A DNA stretch of 64,000 nt, taken from NCBI RefSeq assembly GCF_003634615.1, contig NZ_RBKX01000001.1, forward strand, positions 1,488,001 through 1,552,000, read 5' to 3'. Positions 8,556 to 17,432 of the stretch are shown piece after piece. Below the pieces are notes generated by a model. The model worked only from the letters and a program-made list of their open reading frames with translations, was not told the DNA's origin and did not search any database. The first letter of the stretch is position 1, and the number at the start of each line of letters is the position of its first letter. The position numbers were made by a program, and so were the translations under genes. Origin of the DNA: Flavobacterium sp. 102. Lineage in GTDB: Bacteria > Bacteroidota > Bacteroidia > Flavobacteriales > Flavobacteriaceae.

Positions 8556-9314
8556 ATGGCTAGACAGACTGGCATAATCAAGCTGAAGGGAACCATTGGT
8601 GGTATGACCTTCTACAAGACTTCCGCAGACGGGCACTTGGTGCGCGAGAAAGGTGGAATCGAGAAAAGCAGGATTGAGAGCGATCCTGCGTTTCAAAGGA
8701 CGCGCGAGAACGGCGCGGAATTCGGGCGAGCCGGAAAGGCCGGCAAGATGCTCAGAACGGCGCTGCGTGCTTTGCTGATTAATTCTGCGGACAGCAGAAT
8801 GGTAAGCAGGCTGACGCAGCAAATGGTAAAAGTGATCCAAGCGGATTTGGTGAATGAAAGAGGCCTTAGAAATGTGATTGACGGCGAAGCCGAATTGCTT
8901 TTGGGCTTTGAGTTCAATCTGCGCGGAAAACTTGGAACTACTTTGTATGCGCCGTTCGTTGGAGCGATCGACAGGGTTTCGGGTGAAATCACGGTTGACA
9001 TTGCGCCGTTTATCCCGGCAAACATGATCGTGGCACCATCAGGAACTACGCATTACAAAATTATCTCCGGCGGTGCCGAGATTGATTTTGAGAATGAGGT
9101 TTTCACGGTGGCCACATCGGAAACTGCAATCCTGCCTTGGGATGCGACGTTGACCGTTGCGGTCGCGCAAACGAACCAAGTTACAGCTGCGAGTACCAAG
9201 CCGCTATTCTTAGCGCTTGGGATTGAGTTTTACCAAGAAGTGAACGGCTCGATGTATCCATTGAAAAATGGTGCATTTAACCCGCTGGCATTGGTAAAAG
9301 TAAGCGGCTTGTAA
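8556..9314 (+). CDS. Phage-like hypothetical protein, 252 residues
   Basis: N-terminus MARQTGIIKLKGTIGGMTFY followed by a basic, helical segment (residues 40-110) and a beta-rich C-terminal half. Bacteroidota have a family of such proteins beginning with a short Lys/Gly-rich strand-turn and a GGMTFY/VG-like segment, often in phage-like or secretion-like loci, but I cannot assign a function. First gene of a tight four-gene run (stop at 9,314; next start at 9,316). More G+C than the surroundings (many CGG, GCG, CGC codons), hinting at a separate origin from the DISARM region. Confidence 0.6.
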   Translation: MARQTGIIKLKGTIGGMTFYKTSADGHLVREKGGIEKSRIESDPAFQRTRENGAEFGRAGKAGKMLRTALRALLINSADSRMVSRLTQQMVKVIQADLVNERGLRNVIDGEAELLLGFEFNLRGKLGTTLYAPFVGAIDRVSGEITVDIAPFIPANMIVAPSGTTHYKIISGGAEIDFENEVFTVATSETAILPWDATLTVAVAQTNQVTAASTKPLFLALGIEFYQEVNGSMYPLKNGAFNPLALVKVSGL

Positions 9315-9315
9315 A

Positions 9316-9711
9316 ATGGTCCTTATCCTGAAAAGGAATTATTTCCCGGACGGAACAAATGGAAAACTCGAATGCGAAGGCAAGCTGATCTGCAACACGA
9401 TTGAGCTGCCCTGGAAAAAGAATGAGAGAAGAGTTTCCTGCGTTCCTGAAGGGAAATATTTTTTATCCAAAAGGTATAGCAAAAAGCATCAATGGCATAT
9501 TGAAGTTAGAAATGTGGCTGGCAGAAGTGGCATTTTATTTCATCCGGCCAACAATGCCTTGAAGGAACTGAATGGCTGCATTGCTCCGGTGACAAAAATT
9601 TCGGGAGCCGGTTTAGGGCTTATGTCACGAAAGGCTTGTACAACTTTGAAAACTTTAATTTACAAAGCTTTAGACAAAAATGAGAAAGTAGTTTTAATTA
9701 TTCAATCTTAA
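9316..9711 (+). CDS. DUF5675-family protein
   Basis: 131 residues: MVLILKRNYFPDGTNGKL, then a CNTIELPWKKNERRVSCVPEG segment and later GRSGILFHPANNALKELNGCI. The ELPWKxNxxxxSCIPxG and HxGNxxxxxxGCI-type blocks are typical of DUF5675. The His and Cys layout recalls an L,D-transpeptidase-like fold, but that is only a resemblance. The gene starts 1 nt after the preceding stop and is followed by two small membrane proteins, an arrangement like a phage lysis or peptidoglycan module. Confidence 0.7.
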   Translation: MVLILKRNYFPDGTNGKLECEGKLICNTIELPWKKNERRVSCVPEGKYFLSKRYSKKHQWHIEVRNVAGRSGILFHPANNALKELNGCIAPVTKISGAGLGLMSRKACTTLKTLIYKALDKNEKVVLIIQS

Positions 9712-9721
9712 ATTGATCATC

Positions 9722-9973
9722 ATGAAAATCATAGAAAGAGCGCAAGCGCCCACACCAAAATTTTTTAAATTGCTTCGCACCATCGGACTCGCGATGCTCG
9801 CCGTTAGCGGCGCATTGCTTACCGCGCCGGTAGCTTTGCCAGCGGTGATTGTAACTGTTGCTGGTTACACGGCGGTAGCGGGTGGCGTTTTATCGGCAGT
9901 GAGTCAAATTACTGTTGACGATGCGGCAAAGGATTTGCCGGAAGCTAAAAACGGTTCGCGCGATGGAAGCTAA
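9722..9973 (+). CDS. Small membrane protein of the DUF5675 module
   Basis: About 83 residues from the ATG at 9,722 (a TTG lies 9 nt upstream). One or two hydrophobic stretches (LLRTIGLAMLAVSGALLTA and PVALPAVIVTVAGYTAV), then an acidic tail. Holin-like in size and hydropathy, but unassigned. Its last codons overlap the next gene in another frame. A short degenerate echo of its 3' end recurs at about 14,930. Confidence 0.6.
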   Translation: MKIIERAQAPTPKFFKLLRTIGLAMLAVSGALLTAPVALPAVIVTVAGYTAVAGGVLSAVSQITVDDAAKDLPEAKNGSRDGS

Positions 9974-10139
9974 CATTTCCCTTAAAACAGGAACCGCAGC
10001 GGGAACATTGTTGAGCATTTTGCCCAATCTTCATTCTGAAGACATTGCCAAAACAATTATATTGGCGGTTCTCGGAGCAGTTGTAAGTTTTACCGCGACT
10101 TTGCTATTAAAGATGCTTACTAAAACAAACAAAAAATAA
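9963..10139 (+). CDS. Small membrane protein, 58 residues (intact copy)
   Basis: Starts at ATG 9,963 (MEANISLKTGTAAG), overlapping the previous gene by 11 nt. It has one membrane helix (IILAVLGAVVSFTATLLL) and a basic C-terminal tail KMLTKTNKK, a common holin-like or accessory lysis shape. A second copy at 14,952 carries a single-base deletion. Two hairpins follow directly (10,138-10,206). Confidence 0.6.
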   Translation: MEANISLKTGTAAGTLLSILPNLHSEDIAKTIILAVLGAVVSFTATLLLKMLTKTNKK

Positions 10140-10206
10140 TCCGGTTTTGATTGGTAACCTTTTCCGGATTAATAAAGAAGCCTGTTTCAACTTGAAGCAG
10201 GCTTTT
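10138..10206 (+). terminator. Tandem hairpins ending the DUF5675 module
   Basis: AATCCGG/CCGGATT arms (10,140-10,170), followed by AAGCCTGTTTCAA / TTGAAGCAGGCTT with a T-rich tail (10,179-10,206). The first hairpin is conserved at 15,124-15,158 behind the pseudogene copy; the second is replaced there by an unrelated hairpin. Confidence 0.75.
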
Positions 10207-10353
10207 TATTTTCCGAACCCGCTGTTGTGTGCTGGGCTTATTCGTTAGCCTACGCTTAATTTATTATCAAGCTGTGTTGTAAACAAAGGCAACCTGTCCA
10301 AATTCCTTTACAGAACTTTGACAGGCAGCCATTTTATAATAATTGTGGTGTAT

Positions 10354-10647
10354 TTATTTAGCCGCTAAAACGTCCAATTTCTCAATAGATGGTGCAGTAG
10401 CCAACAATTCAGGTGCATTTTCCATTAACGCCTTTGCAATCTTACCACCAAGATGTGCTTCTCTGCCTTCTTCATCTGAAAAAGTGTCAAAAATGCCAAA
10501 TGTAGAAGCGTCAATACGGAACGCATACCATGTAATAGTACCCGCTTCTTCATTAGCAAGTGGCAATGCACCTGTAATAAACTCTTCAACATCTTTTTCT
10601 TTTCCTGCTTTTGCTTCTAGTCGAACTAATAATCCTAATTTTTTCAT
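10354..10647 (-). CDS. Antibiotic biosynthesis monooxygenase-like (ABM) protein, YgiN type
   Basis: 97 residues with the small ferredoxin-like ABM fold: MKKLGLLVRLEAKAGKEKDV at the start, TITWYAFRIDASTFGIFDTF in the middle, and the GREAHLGGKIAKALMENAPELL helix. Proteins of this size act as quinol monooxygenases or degrade reactive small molecules, but many are uncharacterised. It lies downstream of and co-directional with an AraC regulator (gap 100 nt), so the two may form a stress-response cargo pair. Confidence 0.75.
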   Translation of the reverse strand: MKKLGLLVRLEAKAGKEKDVEEFITGALPLANEEAGTITWYAFRIDASTFGIFDTFSDEEGREAHLGGKIAKALMENAPELLATAPSIEKLDVLAAK

Positions 10648-10747
10648 GTCTTTTTATTTTTAAATTAAACCAATTTTGTTTTAACAAATTTAGCTCATTT
10701 AAGCTTGTGAGGCTTTTTTATTTAGTTCAAAAACTTATGAAAAAAGG

Positions 10748-11608
10748 TCAATTTTTCATAATGTTTTTTGGACTGTATCCAAATTCATTTTTAAAGGCTG
10801 TGCTAAAATTTGATAAGCTATCATAACCAAAGTCCATATAGATTTCTGATGGTGTCGCTTTATTATTAAGCAATAATTTTTTGGCTTTGTTGAGCCGTTT
10901 TAGTTGAAACCATTTTCCTGGAGACTCTTGATATACTTGTATAAATTTTCGCTTAAAAGTAGACAGGCTCATATTGCATAGAAAAGCGACCTCATCAATA
11001 TTCAAACTCGTGTACAGATTTTTTTCAATGACCATTTTAAAAGATAATTCTCTTTCATTGATTAACAATGAATTTAGATAAACAAAAAAACTTTGCCCAT
11101 ACTTATCAGCGAGATACAACATAATTTCCTCAAATTTCAATTCCAGAATCTTTTGAGAGATTGTTTGATTCAAGCCATAAATTTGTTGAATAGAATTAAT
11201 AAAATGGATAATAAAATTGTCTTTTTCAATAAGGAAATAGGGACTACTGGCCGCTGCTTTATTTAAGTCATTTGGGTTAAATAGATGCCCATATTTCAAT
11301 AAAAAATCCTTAATGTTTTTTTGAGAAAAGAAAAAGAGTAGGCAACTATAACTATTTGCCCCTACAATTTCTGTTGTTAAAAAATTTCCCGATGCAAGAA
11401 GCAAGGATTGTGTATGATCTATTGAAACGATGTCATTAGAAAAGTGAATGTCCTTTTGTCCGTCCAATAAAAAACTGAATACATTTTTGTTTAGGTTAAT
11501 CTTATTCTTGGACACATGTTTATACACCTCGTAATTAGCAATTTGCAGGTCTGAAGTGTCCGTGTAGTTATTTTCAAATAAATCTTCTGGAAAATTTGTA
11601 ATGTCCAT
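10748..11608 (-). CDS. AraC-family transcriptional regulator
   Basis: 286 residues. A poorly conserved N-terminal sensor part is followed by a C-terminal double HTH (about residues 190-285), with the typical LNIDEVAFLCNMSLSTFKRK and PSEIYMDFGYDSLSNFSTAF blocks. It most likely controls the adjacent monooxygenase-like gene. Both genes lie between sequences carrying related GTTGTGTGC/GCACACAAC motifs, which suggests they travelled together. Confidence 0.85.
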   Translation of the reverse strand: MDITNFPEDLFENNYTDTSDLQIANYEVYKHVSKNKINLNKNVFSFLLDGQKDIHFSNDIVSIDHTQSLLLASGNFLTTEIVGANSYSCLLFFFSQKNIKDFLLKYGHLFNPNDLNKAAASSPYFLIEKDNFIIHFINSIQQIYGLNQTISQKILELKFEEIMLYLADKYGQSFFVYLNSLLINERELSFKMVIEKNLYTSLNIDEVAFLCNMSLSTFKRKFIQVYQESPGKWFQLKRLNKAKKLLLNNKATPSEIYMDFGYDSLSNFSTAFKNEFGYSPKNIMKN

Positions 11609-11722
11609 AATAGTGTTGTTTTAAAAAACATTTTGGAATTGTAAATATATTACATTTTTATTTCAAAAATCGTGTGCTAAAGTTTGGATGAATAGGTCGT
11701 TTAGCCTTGCACACAACGTTTC

Positions 11723-11835
11723 GCGGCTAACCGAAGTTGCCGATGAAAGCGAGCCGAGTTCTTTCTGCTAAGATAGACTTTCTTCGTGAAAATAAAATTT
11801 GCAGTTACCGAAAATCGGCAATTTTGGTTAGCCGC
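11723..11835. repeat. Long-armed inverted repeat between cargo blocks
   Basis: 21-nt arms at 11,723-11,743 and 11,815-11,835 (GCGGCTAACCGAAGTTGCCGA against the complement of the right arm, three mismatches), with a 71-nt internal segment. It separates the AraC/monooxygenase pair from the YeiH block and could be a boundary left by cassette-like insertion or a large hairpin. No ORF is present in the 260-nt gap. Confidence 0.6.
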
Positions 11836-11874
11836 TGTTAGCGGATAGCCCTTTTACCTTTTTTAGGAAATTTA

Positions 11875-12849
11875 TTAATTCTGAATACTATATATTATTT
11901 TCTTTTCAGAAAGATTAACTACACTAATAGATAAATCTTTGTTTAGTACAAATACATTTTTACCGTTTTTAGAGTAAACAATCGCTTGTCTTGGTTCATT
12001 AAATCCTGTTATCACTCCAATATTAGTTAGTGTTGATACATCAATTATTGAAAGAGAATTATCTTCCTTATTTCCACTCAATAAAATGTTTTCATCTGAA
12101 GATAATGATGCGCCATAAGGATCTTTGCCTACAGAAATTGTTTGAGCGATTATACCTGTATTTAAATTAACTACTGCAATGGAATTGGAACCACTATTAG
12201 CAGCAAATAATGTTTCACCATCTTTAGTAATAGAGATAGCTCTTATTTTGCTAAAACCAGTAATAGTTGTATCGATTTTTAAAGTTGCTGCGTCCACAAC
12301 CGAAATAGCGTCGCTGGCAAAATTGGTCACGTAAATCTTTGTATTTGTTGCGTTTAATTTAATACCTTGTCTTGGTTCGGCAAAACCTGTTATTATTTTT
12401 TTTACCGATTTACTTGAAAGGTCAATTACCGTTACTGTATTTGTTGCCTCATTATTAATATAAATTTCTTGACCATTGTTGCTAATTGCTGAACCAAATG
12501 CTCCAAAGCCTACCGCATATTTTTCAATGATTTTAAATTTCTTTGTTTCCAGTACAGTTAAAAATCCGGTGCTGCTGTCAGTGATGTAAAACTTCATTCC
12601 ATCAGGCGAAAAAATGATGTTTCTTGGACTAATGAATCCAAATATCTTTTTTATTAATTTACGAGATTTTAGATTATAAACACTTACGAAATTTACGTCG
12701 CTGTTTGATGCTAATGCAATATTTTCGGTTGGACTTATTGCTAAAGAATTATTTTTTATGTTGCCGTCAAAGATTTGTTGCGCTTGAGTTTTGGTAGCAA
12801 TAATACTAAAGAATAGTATTAACATTCCAATTTTGAATTCATTTTTCAT
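11875..12849 (-). CDS. Secreted YVTN/YncE-like beta-propeller protein
   Basis: 324 residues with a signal peptide (MKNEFKIGMLILFFSIIATK...AQA|QQ). About seven repeats follow, of the type VVNLNTGIIAQTISVGKDPYG and VIDLSSKSVKKIITGF.EPRQ, the pattern of YVTN beta-propellers. Such proteins are periplasmic or surface ligand- or redox-partner-binding scaffolds of unclear role. It lies 12 nt downstream of the YeiH transporter gene in an apparent operon. Confidence 0.8.
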   Translation of the reverse strand: MKNEFKIGMLILFFSIIATKTQAQQIFDGNIKNNSLAISPTENIALASNSDVNFVSVYNLKSRKLIKKIFGFISPRNIIFSPDGMKFYITDSSTGFLTVLETKKFKIIEKYAVGFGAFGSAISNNGQEIYINNEATNTVTVIDLSSKSVKKIITGFAEPRQGIKLNATNTKIYVTNFASDAISVVDAATLKIDTTITGFSKIRAISITKDGETLFAANSGSNSIAVVNLNTGIIAQTISVGKDPYGASLSSDENILLSGNKEDNSLSIIDVSTLTNIGVITGFNEPRQAIVYSKNGKNVFVLNKDLSISVVNLSEKKIIYSIQN

Positions 12850-12861
12850 ATTTTTAATTTA

Positions 12862-13827
12862 TTAGTTTGTTAAAGTTGTTACAGCCCAAAGTGCAGCAGT
12901 TGCTATAATCACCCATAGAATTACACCTTGAATTAATGGTTTAAATCCAACAGAGGATATTGTTTTTCTATTCAATCCACATCCTATTAAAAACAAGGTA
13001 AGCGTTAATCCTGCTTTTGCAAAATTTGTTAAATAATGATTGTATTGTTGAACAAAAGGAATATAGGTATTTGCAATCATTGCAAGAACAAATAATCCAA
13101 TAAAGTAAGGAATTTTTATTTTACTGTCTTTATTTTTAAAAATAAAAGTTGATAAAAAAGCAACAGGAATTATCCATAATGCTCGTGCTAATTTAACAGT
13201 TGTAGCAATCTCTAAAGCTTGCGGACCATATTTACTTGCTGCACCTACAACTGAACTGGTATCGTGAATAGCAATTGCACACCACATTCCAAATTGTGAT
13301 TGTGATAAATTTAACTGATGCCCAATAAAAGGAAATAAAAATAAGGCTACAGAATTTAGAATAAATATAGTTCCTAATGCAACCGATATCTGTTTTTCTT
13401 CTGCCTTTATTACAGGAGAAATAGCAGCAATAGCACTTCCACCACAAATGGCTGTTCCAGCTGATATTAAGTAAGAAGTCTTTTTTTCTATCTTTAAAAA
13501 CTTACCCATAAAGAAACCAATTACTAATGTTCCAATAATAGAAACTATTGTAAATAAAATACCTTCTTTACCCGCTTTTAATGCACTTGTAACATTCATT
13601 CCAAAGCCCAAACCAACAACAGAAACCTGTAATAATATATGAGTTGCTTTATGATTTAGATGTAAATATGGATGTCCAATAAATTGCGCAATTATTAAAC
13701 CCATAAGTAGGGCAATTGGCGGTGATATTAATGGAGACAAGCAGAGTACAACTGCTAATAAAAAAATCACTTCTCTCGTGGTTATACTTTTGTCTAATAA
13801 ATTTTTGAATCCTTTTTGATTTTCCAT
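12862..13827 (-). CDS. YeiH-family putative sulfate/anion exporter
   Basis: 321 residues, about nine or ten membrane helices. The family signature is visible as AGTAICGGSAIAAISPVIKA near residue 125 and the IAIHDTSSVVGAASKYG loop near residue 190. Members of this conserved family are called putative sulfate exporters and often accompany LysR regulators and sulfur genes; the true substrate is unknown. It sits between LysR upstream and the beta-propeller gene downstream, all on one strand. Confidence 0.88.
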   Translation of the reverse strand: MENQKGFKNLLDKSITTREVIFLLAVVLCLSPLISPPIALLMGLIIAQFIGHPYLHLNHKATHILLQVSVVGLGFGMNVTSALKAGKEGILFTIVSIIGTLVIGFFMGKFLKIEKKTSYLISAGTAICGGSAIAAISPVIKAEEKQISVALGTIFILNSVALFLFPFIGHQLNLSQSQFGMWCAIAIHDTSSVVGAASKYGPQALEIATTVKLARALWIIPVAFLSTFIFKNKDSKIKIPYFIGLFVLAMIANTYIPFVQQYNHYLTNFAKAGLTLTLFLIGCGLNRKTISSVGFKPLIQGVILWVIIATAALWAVTTLTN

Positions 13828-13904
13828 CTTACTTTATATATTATTGTTGGTACAAATTTCTGGAAATAAAGGATATGTTGGAAATTGTAAAAAGTTATGC
13901 GTCA

Positions 13905-14798
13905 TTACTTAAAGTTATAATGATTGGCAAATTTCATAAATAATTCGGGTAAAGCCTCAACTTGACCTTGTTGTTGGATAAAGTAAAAACTCCTTTCGAT
14001 AGACAAATGTTGAACATCTATTATTGTAAATTTATTTTCTTTAAGTTCTTTGTATATGGAATGTAATGATATAAAAGCCATAGTGTTGCTGTGAAGTATA
14101 TAATTTTTAATACTTTCAGTGCTGCCTAATTGCATTTCAATTTTTAAATCTGAAATTTTTACATTCAAAGATTTTAAATGATGTGCAATAACTTCTAGTG
14201 TTCCTGATCCTTGCTCGCGAAACAAGAGAGGAATGTTTTTCAGCTCATCAATAGTAATGTTTTGTCTTTTTGAGAGAGGATTTGTGCTATTTGAAACTAA
14301 AACAATTTCGTCTTTGACAAATTCGGTATATTTTAGATAGGCTTTTTTGGATTTTCCTTCTATGATACCCAAATCAATTTCATTTTTTTGCAGCGCAATT
14401 TCAATTTGTTCTGTATTATTAGCTTCTAAAGAAACGATAAGTTGGTCAAATTTTTTATGAAATGATGCTAAAATTTCAGGTAAAAGATATTGAGCAATTG
14501 TTGTACTCGCACCAATTCTTAATTTTCCGTTGAAATTTTGAGAAAGAGAATTAATTTCAAATTCTAAATTACGATAGGTTTCAAATATTTTTTCGGTATG
14601 AGAAAATAATATAAGTCCTGCTTTTGTTAATTTTACCTTTGAGCCATTTCTTTCAAAAAGTTTAGTTTTCAGAAAACTTTCAATTTCTTGTATGTGTTTT
14701 GAAACTGCTGGCTGCGTAATAAATAATTCTTCGGCAGCTTTTGTAAAATTAAGTCGTTTTGCTACTTTGTGAAATACTTGTAAACGAAAATCAAACAT
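13905..14798 (-). CDS. LysR-family transcriptional regulator
   Basis: 297 residues. The N-terminal winged HTH (FHKVAKRLNFTKAAEELFIT, then QPAVSKHIQEIE) is followed by a periplasmic-binding-protein-like effector domain (LRIGASTTIAQYLLPEIL onward). It resembles the CbbR/CysB-like regulators that commonly control yeiH genes. Here it is co-directional with yeiH, starting 78 nt before it, rather than divergent. Effector unknown. Confidence 0.88.
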   Translation of the reverse strand: MFDFRLQVFHKVAKRLNFTKAAEELFITQPAVSKHIQEIESFLKTKLFERNGSKVKLTKAGLILFSHTEKIFETYRNLEFEINSLSQNFNGKLRIGASTTIAQYLLPEILASFHKKFDQLIVSLEANNTEQIEIALQKNEIDLGIIEGKSKKAYLKYTEFVKDEIVLVSNSTNPLSKRQNITIDELKNIPLLFREQGSGTLEVIAHHLKSLNVKISDLKIEMQLGSTESIKNYILHSNTMAFISLHSIYKELKENKFTIIDVQHLSIERSFYFIQQQGQVEALPELFMKFANHYNFK

Positions 14799-14934
14799 TA
14801 TTATAGGATTAAGTTATTTTACTCATTTTTTCTTGAGTTCTCCAAGGGTTTCCGCTAACTTATTTATAAGCGAATAAATATACAATTATTCAACAACACC
14901 AATGGAAAAATTACTCGCTACTGCGGGAACCGAA

Positions 14935-15126
14935 AAAAACAATGCTCGCGATGGAAGCTAACATATCACTCAAGACAGAACCGCAGCGGGAACATTGCTC
15001 AGTATCGTTCCCAATTTACATTCGGAAGATATATTGAAAACGGTTGTATTGGCGGTGATCGGCGCAGTTGTAAGTTTTATGGCTACGCTAATTTTAAAAG
15101 TACTCACGAAAGTGAGAAAGAAATAA
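14935..15126 (+). pseudogene. Frameshifted second copy of the small membrane protein gene
   Basis: Starting with ATGGAAGCTAACAT at 14,952, this closely follows the intact gene at 9,963. A G is lost after the eighth codon (ACAGAACC instead of ACAGGAACC), which throws the frame; the original frame resumes as readable homology through AAGTGAGAAAGAAATAA. Traces of the 3' end of the preceding gene (GCTCGCGATGGAAGC) and the AATCCGG/CCGGATT hairpin are also kept. It shows that the tail of the DUF5675 module is duplicated on either side of the cargo genes. Confidence 0.85.
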
Positions 15127-15164
15127 TCCGGTTTTGACTGGTAACCTTTTCCGGATTTATAAAG

Positions 15165-15194
15165 AAAGCCCACTTTTTGTTAAGTGGGCTTTTG
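15165..15194. terminator. Hairpin terminator between pseudogene and GHKL gene
   Basis: AAAGCCCACTT and AAGTGGGCTTT arms around a short T-rich loop. T-runs on the plus side and A-rich sequence on the other suit termination of the pseudogene transcript and of the minus-strand GHKL gene ending at 15,219. Confidence 0.75.
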
Positions 15195-15218
15195 TTATTT
15201 AGTATAATTCGCGTTGAT

Positions 15219-17324
15219 TTACATTTTCAATCCTAATTTCTCTATAAATATCTTGTTCCTTAATTCGGCGCGTTTGAGTATCGAACTATATTTCAAGACT
15301 TCAGTATAGATTGCTCCATTTTCCTTCCCGTCAAAACCAATTACTCTCTGTGAAGGACTAAATAAGTAATCTAAATGATACGAATGCTCAAATGTACTTA
15401 CACTTCCTTGTACATCTTTTGCTTCAATCCCTTCGCCAATTAAATAGCCGTAAAAAGTTTTTATCTCAAATTCATCATTTGTGTAGTTTCTTATTAATGA
15501 GGCATATTTATTAATTTGAGTAAGGTGATCAGACGCATTTACAAGAGGCGCTTTAAATTCGATAATAATGCATTTTCCCTCTTCCGGAAACAGTAACACA
15601 TCTGGCCTTTTATCAAGTCTACTCTCATTTAAAGATTTTAAATAATCTAATTCTTCTTCTTCAAATTCCGTCTTAAACACTTTCTTTCCATCAAGTTCTA
15701 AATCTTTAAGCTTAAATTCAGAATTGCCTTTAAAATATATGAATTCTTCATTCAAAATCCACAAATCGCTACCATACGTATTTGTAGATTTTTGATGAAA
15801 CAGTAAGTTATGTATAAGTGCCTCGTCCTTATCTCGTGAATTTTCATTTTGAATTTTCAACTTTTTATCATTGATCTTTGAAAATAATTCAATTACCAAT
15901 TTTCGTCTCGCTACATAGTGACTAAGTGTGCGTTTATTCTGCTCTGGAAGAATTTTTACTATTGCATCTATTTCCTTTTCAAGCTGTTCGTCATAGTTGC
16001 CCGCGGTTGTATCTAAACTTTCTAATCGATCTATTGATTGTTTGATAGTTGCGTCAAGTTTTGCTTCTTTTTTTGCTTGTGCTTCATAGTATTTTTCAAG
16101 AATCCTCTTGTTGTCATCGTTCAATGAAATGTCAACACCGTCTTCATCCTCAATTAAAAACATTTCTTTAAGTTCTTTTAATTCATTTGTATGTTTTTCG
16201 ATGATTTTTTCGATTTCAGGATATAATTTTAGAAGTTTATCATTAACACTATTTTCAATATCTTCAAGAAAGATTATTTCATTATTAAATGCATTAAAAG
16301 CTTTGGGTGCGCGAAGAGGAATATCCAGTTCACCACGAATATTAGTGTCTTTTTCGTCAATATAATTTCCTGATACCAATACTAAATATTTATTGCCCGC
16401 GATATTATCATTTTTTGAAATCCCTTTTAAATTTATTTTTGTTTCTTCAACAACTTCGCCTTTTGAAATTAGTTTCAGATCATTATTGTCTAATAAGTTT
16501 TTAGGAATTTTAAATGTCGTTACATCTAAATTTTCTTTTTTATCTATTGTTTCAATTGTTTTTGCGTCGTTACTCAAACTACTATAAAAAACTTCGATAC
16601 TGTCTTTTTTATCGAATGTAGGAATATCGGTTGGCTCTATACGCGAAGTAGATTGTAACTCCCCAAACACATAAAAGTTGATTTTTATGTCTGGAAGTGA
16701 AGTAGAGTTAAAACAAAAGTAATGTAGATAACGCTTAAGTAATTCCTCTTTCAGAGTAATATCATCTAAAGTATTATAGATATTGCTAGGTTCTAATAAA
16801 TTGCTAAATGAAATAGTTGTATACGTGTGCTTCTCAGTCGACGCCCAACAATGCAATGATTTCACTATTGCATTTTTACTTATAAATGGCTGACTTTTTG
16901 ACATCGAGAATTCTCGCTCATAATATTGACCATTTTCTTCAAAAATACTTTTAATGTTCGTTTTCTCGAAATAATGTACATACTGCAATCTTCCAGAACC
17001 TAAATTTTTGTATCCTTTTGAATTATCTTTAAAAGTATTAAAACGTGAGAACTCTTTTTCATCAAAGCCTATGCCGTTATCACGAATTGACAATGACTTA
17101 AATTCCGTTGTTCGATCAGTTAACTCTTCCGTGTAGATTGAAATTATAATTTCTCCTTTCGCAAACTGTTCTTCTCGATTTTGTTTTATTTTAATTGCTT
17201 CTAATGCATTAGTAAATGCTTCGAAAATTGGAGATAGACTAGTGCCAGATTTTCGAACATCATGTAGAATGCCCGTAAATGATAGATCTTTGGCAATTAA
17301 CAGTTCTGGTTCATTCCTTATCAT
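15219..17324 (-). CDS. GHKL (HSP90/MutL-like) ATPase fused to a PD-(D/E)XK-like nuclease (copy 1)
   Basis: 701 residues. The N-terminal Bergerat ATPase has the N box EAFTNALEAI near 37, DNGIGF near 83, and the glycine lid LGSGRLQYVHYF near 105. The middle is a charged, coiled-coil-prone region (about 360-470). The C-terminal block has IHNLLFHQK, LWILNEEFIYF, then RPDVLLF...IIIEFKAP near 590, a likely D...ExK nuclease core, then a QINKYASLI helix. This combination recalls prokaryotic MORC-like (paraMORC) and restriction-linked GHKL ATPases. It is homologous to the gene at 40,917. Upstream is an XRE regulator, which has its own terminator. Predicted one-gene defence or DNA-processing enzyme; activity unproven. 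Confidence 0.78.
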   Translation of the reverse strand: MIRNEPELLIAKDLSFTGILHDVRKSGTSLSPIFEAFTNALEAIKIKQNREEQFAKGEIIISIYTEELTDRTTEFKSLSIRDNGIGFDEKEFSRFNTFKDNSKGYKNLGSGRLQYVHYFEKTNIKSIFEENGQYYEREFSMSKSQPFISKNAIVKSLHCWASTEKHTYTTISFSNLLEPSNIYNTLDDITLKEELLKRYLHYFCFNSTSLPDIKINFYVFGELQSTSRIEPTDIPTFDKKDSIEVFYSSLSNDAKTIETIDKKENLDVTTFKIPKNLLDNNDLKLISKGEVVEETKINLKGISKNDNIAGNKYLVLVSGNYIDEKDTNIRGELDIPLRAPKAFNAFNNEIIFLEDIENSVNDKLLKLYPEIEKIIEKHTNELKELKEMFLIEDEDGVDISLNDDNKRILEKYYEAQAKKEAKLDATIKQSIDRLESLDTTAGNYDEQLEKEIDAIVKILPEQNKRTLSHYVARRKLVIELFSKINDKKLKIQNENSRDKDEALIHNLLFHQKSTNTYGSDLWILNEEFIYFKGNSEFKLKDLELDGKKVFKTEFEEEELDYLKSLNESRLDKRPDVLLFPEEGKCIIIEFKAPLVNASDHLTQINKYASLIRNYTNDEFEIKTFYGYLIGEGIEAKDVQGSVSTFEHSYHLDYLFSPSQRVIGFDGKENGAIYTEVLKYSSILKRAELRNKIFIEKLGLKM

Positions 17325-17399
17325 GGTGTTCTTTTTAGGTATGATGCTCTAAGCGTTTGATATATCACATGCGCTTTCGAAATTCGTTTTTAAAAGAAA

Positions 17400-17432
17400 A
17401 AAATAAAGAGGCTAAAGCCTCTTTATTTTTTT
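17400..17432 (-). terminator. Terminator of the XRE gene
   Basis: A perfect palindrome AATAAAGAGGCT/AGCCTCTTTATT at 17,402-17,427, flanked by A/T runs, overlapping the stop of the XRE gene (17,423). It suggests the regulator transcript ends before the GHKL ATPase gene. Confidence 0.75.

Noticed and set aside
8298-8840. 180-codon minus-strand ORF
   Set aside because: Lies partly antisense to the better supported gene at 8,556 and has no recognisable pattern.
11723-11835. Integron attC site
   Set aside because: Inverted arms are present but no proper GTTRRRY/RYYYAAC core pair and no integron integrase in the window.
14970-15173. 67-codon minus-strand ORF
   Set aside because: Antisense to the frameshifted pseudogene copy.
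17402-17427. Palindrome as a regulator operator
   Set aside because: It overlaps the XRE stop codon and has A/T runs on both sides, so a terminator is the better reading.
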